Shown here piece by piece: positions 59,562 to 64,000 of a stretch of 64,000 nt of DNA. Positions within the stretch are counted from its first letter, which is position 1. Every line of letters starts with the position of its first letter. The position numbers were made by a program, and so were the translations under genes. The stretch is from Orientallactaga sibirica. Taxonomy: Eukaryota > Chordata > Mammalia > Rodentia > Dipodidae. Location of the stretch: assembly GCA_036365145.1 (NCBI GenBank), contig JAEOAD010002231.1, positions 4,691,501 to 4,755,500 of the forward strand, given 5' to 3'. The notes under the pieces were generated by a model, which was given only the letters and a program-made list of their open reading frames with translations, did no database searches and was not told where the DNA came from.

Positions 59562-60476
59562 AATTAAAGAGAGAAACAAATACTTTAGAAGGCTTAATTA
59601 TTACAGTAACAATTATAGTAGTAGATATACTTACATGAATATTAATAATAATTAGAAACCCTATTTAAACAAATATTAACTTTGGTCAAGAAAATTTTCC
59701 AGTTGTTTATGTACTTAGAGATTTATATGTTCATAAAAGTATATATCTTTGGAAGGGCACATAGGAAAGTTTGGATATTTTTAACCTTTGTGGGAATATT
59801 AGGAAACAGGATGAAACCATTTTTATTGTTATTTTCATTATAATATACATATATTACTGACACAAAACAGCAAAATAAAATAAAAATAAACCCTTATTAC
59901 ATGGGAAAACAGTATAATGATTTACAATTAATTTAAAATGTATAGATTATTATTTAAACCTATAATTATATATAGTACTAGTATTATCTTTTTGAGAGAA
60001 ACAACTCATGCATGTTAAAACAAAATATTTGCAAAAATTCCTTCACTTCATGTCTCTAACCTTGAACCAGTTTTTATTTTGGGAGAAGAAATGGTTGTAT
60101 TAAGAGGCCTGAAGGTCTTGGACTCCACTCAAATGGTCTGTGATTTTTCAAGATGTTTCTTTACCCCTGCTGCTTAGGCATGCCTCTCTAAGAGTAGATC
60201 CTTTTGCGCAGCTACACTCTTGCCTACAATGCCCCCTTGACATTTCCTTTACCTGTCTATCATCTCTTTTTGAAGCTCACCTTATCTTTTACAAAATCTT
60301 TTCTGATCTTTAACTCCAAATTTGGACTCGACACCCATCCTATATGTTTCCATTGTTCAGTGTGTTTATTTCTGTTATAACCTCTACATTTTTATATTTT
60401 TGTCTCTTTCATAGATTATGTGTGATTTAATAGAATGGAACTTTTATTTTTTACCACTTCAGAGAGTGACAATTTT

Positions 60477-60535
60477 GTGTATGTATGTATGTGTATATAT
60501 GCACACACACACACACATACATACATACAAATATA
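60477..60535. repeat. Compound (TGTA)n/(CA)n/(CATA)n microsatellite
   Basis: GTATGTATGTATG, then CACACACACACA, then ACATACATACATA. Confidence 0.9.
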
Positions 60536-61211
60536 GAAATATCATGCTTCCTGGGAAAAGCATATCCATTACAGATTAAGCTATCTCTATGAAAACATAG
60601 TGATGTCTAAAGTGTGAACAGATTCCATGAAATTTAAAGGAAATAATAGACAATAGTATCTGAAGTAATCTTACAGATGAATACCACAGCCTATTTTTAT
60701 ACATGTGAGGGAAAAGTAGAAACTTCTATTTAAGTTGCGTTATTTGACTTCAGGAGAGAGAGTCAGTCTGCAAAGGAGTTTATTCTATCATTTCACTTGG
60801 GGTGATAAGGGCAGAATTAGAAGGCATCTGGACAAGATGCCTAAATTCTACAACAGGTGCTACCTCCTCAAGAGTACCTTAGCACTATAGGAAGGCCAGT
60901 GTCATTGCTGTCATCAAAGCTGATCCTGACACTTCTGTAAAGACACAAATCATTATCTGTGGTTCTGTGTGAGAGCAATCAAATCCCAGAAGTAAAATCT
61001 CAGTACCACAGCATAACTAGGGTAGTTCTGGATCCACTGCAGTATTGGTAATCAAGTCAGAGAAGTCTTGAATGTGTTTCCTATAGCTGTGGATCACACA
61101 GCATGCTAGCTCCCCAGGCAATCTTTCTGCTTCTGTTGGTTTCTACTCTCTATTTCCAGAAGGCTCTCACTACTTTGTGTCTCCTAACTTCCCTCCCAGA
61201 AAAATAATAGC

Positions 61212-61233
61212 AAACAACAACAACAACAACAAC
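61212..61233. repeat. (CAA)n microsatellite
   Basis: Seven CAA/AAC units. Confidence 0.9.
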
Positions 61234-62109
61234 CAAATCCATTATGAGAACAAAAACATTATTTCACAGTTTCTTCTATATGAAGGTATGCTTTATTATA
61301 ATTTCGAGTCAGGAATGTTACAGCTTATGCTCACAGTTTCTCATGATAAATATTTTCCAAGCTTTGATTATCACTATCTCATTCTCTAACTCATTTATTG
61401 TGTGTGTATGTGTTCGTGTAGGCACAGATTCCTGGCCATTTTATGATATAGATGTTCTAGGTTGGGCAGGGATCTTACTGATGGTTTCTTCAGTAGCTGA
61501 TAGAGAAGGCTGGAAGGTGGAAAGTGGATCCTTTTGCTTAAAGTATAACTTCCTAAAAATTCATTGTCAGCATCCTGCAAAAGGAATTAGAAGATATAGT
61601 GGACAAAACTAAGGTTGCCCTATTTCTGGAATTACTGATCTGTCAAACAATATTGAGTTGGAAATAAGACTAAGCTATAACATTAAATTAAAAAAATAAT
61701 TTACATAATAGTGTCCCTTTTATTCAGATACGTAAGAGAAGATTCATAACTGTCATGTGGATGTGTTAAGTTTTATACCTTACACATGGTGGGCCTTGCA
61801 CCAACATTAAGCAAGTGTGACACAGCTGGAGATATTTCACGAGATGTATGTTTTCTCTTTCCCTATTGGTGCCCTCAGCTTTGTTTGCAGTGCTTGTTTG
61901 AACATGTTACATATGTTGCAAGAACTCTAGTCACTTGTATGGAAAAATCCTGACATTTAAATATCTGAACCCAACTTAATATATTTTGCATATTTGTTTA
62001 TCAAAATTTCCTTTAACTTGAAGTCATTTATTATTATTCACAAGTTATTGCTATTTGAAAGCTCACATCTAAGTCATAGGAGAAAACCAGTGTCTTAATG
62101 GGTATTTTT

Positions 62110-62403
62110 TTTTTTTTTTAACTTTTTATTTTATTATTATTTTTTTGGAGAGAGACACAGAGAGAGAGAGAGAGAGACAGAGAGAGAGGAAGACAGAGAT
62201 GGGCGTGCCAGCAGTGTCTCAGCTGGTGCGAACGAAATCCAGATGTGTGCGCCCCCTTGTGGTCAAGTGCGGCATTGCACCCATGTATCACTTTGCATTT
62301 GGCTAAACGTTGGACCTGGAGATTAGAACCGCTGGAGATTGGAACCAGTGTTCTTAGGCTTAGGAGGCCGGCGCCTTAACCCCTAAGACATCTCTCCAGC
62401 CCG
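62110..62403 (-). mobile_element. tRNA-derived SINE, type 2 with duplicated B box
   Basis: T-rich tail and GAGA run at 62110-62195, type 2 body (CCCCCTTGTGGTCAAGTGCG). B-box segments at 62318-62330 and 62334-62346 on the plus strand, again 16 bp apart. CpG content is high (GGCCGGCGCC), consistent with youth. Confidence 0.92.
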
Positions 62404-62520
62404 GTGTTTTCTTTTATGGTCTTAACATTTCATTTCAGGATTATTTAAAGAATATGCAAAACTATACCTTTTTCCTTCTTCCAACATATATGAACAGAAT
62501 TATTTTATTCATTTTCATTT

Positions 62521-62702
62521 TTAATGTATAATTTTATTGTATTTTATTTTTTGGTAGGTTCTCACTCTAGCTCAGGCTGACCTGGAATTCAAGATGTAGT
62601 CTTAGGGTGGCCTTGAACTCAGTGATCCTCCTACCTCTGACTCCCAAGTGCTGGGATTAAAGGCATATGCCACCATGCCTGCCATTAATGTATAATTTTA
62701 TT
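62521..62702 (-). mobile_element. B1 SINE with 18-bp TSD
   Basis: TTAATGTATAATTTTATT at 62521-62538 and 62685-62702. Body 62539-62684 is antisense B1. It adjoins the tail of the L1 3'UTR that follows. Confidence 0.95.
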
Positions 62703-64000
62703 ATTGAAAACTTCTATCCTTACAGACAATAAACTATGAAAATGCCTTCTCCTCCCCCACTTTCCTCTTCATAACTCCACTCTCCATCATATCCCCTCCC
62801 TCTTTTAATTTGATGTCATCATTTTTTCTCCTATTATGAGGGTCTTGTGAACGTATTGCTAGGTACTGTGAGGTCATGAATATAGAGGCCAATTTCTGTC
62901 TGGACAGTTGCATTGTAAGGAGTGGTACACTTCCTTTGGCTCTTACATTCTTTCTGCCACCTCTCCCGCAATGGCTCCTGAGTCTCGGAGGGTGTGACAG
63001 AGATGTTTCAGTGCTGGATACTCCTCTGTCCCTTCTTCTCAACACGATGTTGCCTTTTGGGTCATCCCAGTGGTCATCACCATCTGAAAAGAGAAGCTTC
63101 TCTAACCAGAAGTGAGAGTAGCATTAATATGTGAATATGAACATTAAATGTAGTGCTCTCAGGGCAGTTTGACAAGAATAATACATTTAGCCAGACAAGA
63201 GCAGGCTTTATACTTCTAAGTCTTATGACTGCCCCTGCCAAAGGCTTTTGATTAGGTTTTCAGTACCAGGCATGTATTCCCTCCCATAGAGTGGGCCTCC
63301 AGTCCAATTAGAGAGCAGTTGGTTTTTCCTAGAACAGACATGCCACTATTTCACCTGTTTGATCATTTGGCAAGCAGGCTAAATGTGGGGCTTGCAGTCT
63401 CCATTGTTTTCTCTACTGATGACTTCTGTCTCCCATAGGGCTGCATGTAGTATAGCTTTTTCCATCTTTCAGTTGGCTGGTCTACAAGGAGGAGGTTTTC
63501 AGCTCATCCCCAGCTTGATTTCTCAGTGGTCTTGCTGCCCAGGCAAGTGAAATCTTCACCAATCAGGTCTTACCTTCTGTTTCTCATGGGAAACCTAAGG
63601 TCTTGGCAACAGCCTATAATATTTTAGAGGCAACAGGGACCTCCCTGGCCAACAACCCACTGAAAGGTATACCATCCCTGGCAAGGAAAATTTTCTAGTA
63701 ACAATCTATGGCTTCTGGATGTGCCATTATCCAAAACAGTAGGTTTTAAATATGTCTTATTCAGAATATCTTGAAATTTTTGAACCCTCCTCCTACCCTT
63801 CTTTCTCAATCTCTTCCCCTGGCCTTGTTTAGGCCATTCCACTCCCTGTAATCTTTTGTTCTACTTACTTATATACAATACTGTCCCCTAAAGTCCTTCC
63901 CTCTCTTCCTTTTGTTCTAGCCTTTTTCTAGCTTACTGGCCTTTGCTACCGATTTTTGGTTCCAGCTCACACCCAAGCCTACACATTTGTAGCTAGGATC
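62703..64000 (-). mobile_element. L1 3'UTR, lineage II, running off the window
   Basis: Antisense of the same 3'UTR as 43011-44163, aligned over its whole length by eye (for example TCTTACATTCTTTCTG at 62940 and GTATTCCCTCCCATAGAGTGG at 63272). Its sense frame 62734-63045 starts like the other copies (LRRRD-GVSSTETSLSHPP) and then shifts frame. It lies directly beside a B1, whose duplication is in the L1 tail. Confidence 0.85.

Larger units (their letters stand above)
59562..62109. other. No gene; 2.5 kb of AT-rich single-copy-like DNA
   Basis: 60180-60470 faintly resembles an old L2/MIR-type repeat. Microsatellites at 60477-60535 and 61212-61233 are listed separately. The frame 61244-61612 (122 codons) has no recognisable domain. 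Confidence 0.5.

Noticed and set aside
60180..60470. L2/MIR repeat
   Set aside because: Resemblance too faint to annotate without an alignment.
3315..62403. tRNA genes
   Set aside because: All A-box/B-box pairs sit in SINE heads with downstream SINE bodies and tails; none can fold as a full tRNA with correct arms.

Overview
This window is nuclear DNA of a rodent and reads as intergenic or intronic sequence. I found no convincing host protein-coding gene. Every long open frame lies in a retroelement or is poorly supported. The repeats place the organism: many B1 SINEs, ID elements, B4-type ID+B1 composites, ERVL-MaLR LTRs, several L1 lineages, and above all a tRNA-derived SINE with a B2-superfamily head and a (TC)n/(ATAA)n tail, seen about 20 times. 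That combination fits a jerboa-like rodent (Dipodidae; the SINE resembles the DIP family). This rests on remembered repeat families, not on a search.

Layout. 1-2458: an ERVL pol fossil on + beside MaLR LTR sequence on -. 2459-25500: mostly single-copy AT-rich DNA with scattered SINEs, two old L1 3' ends, and a GC-richer block near 19570-19900. 25533-25993: an old MaLR LTR. 26057-31974: an L1 with 13-bp target-site duplications, tandem 5'UTR monomers, decayed ORF1 and ORF2, an internal ORF2 deletion and a long 3'UTR. 32980-43010: overlapping old + strand L1 pieces hit by SINEs, MaLR LTRs and two younger 5'-truncated L1 3' ends. 43011-56912: mostly - strand L1, including a young 4.6-kb copy at 49582-54188 inserted into an older L1, with several LTRs and an odd interleaved duplication at 46331-46755. 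57186-62109: mainly single-copy DNA. 62110-64000: a SINE, a B1, and an L1 3'UTR that runs off the window.

The parts do not form a pathway. They are layers of retroposition, and the order of insertion can be read from target-site duplications. For the best preserved insertions I give duplications read directly from the sequence. The points most worth a second look are the ~130-bp L1 5'UTR monomers, a recurrent ~70-codon frame in one L1 3'UTR lineage, a 16-bp B-box duplication defining a SINE sub-lineage, a probable short L1 3' transduction, the interleaved duplication (possibly an assembly fault), and the GC-rich block near 19.6 kb. I see no evidence of a wholly new biological system.
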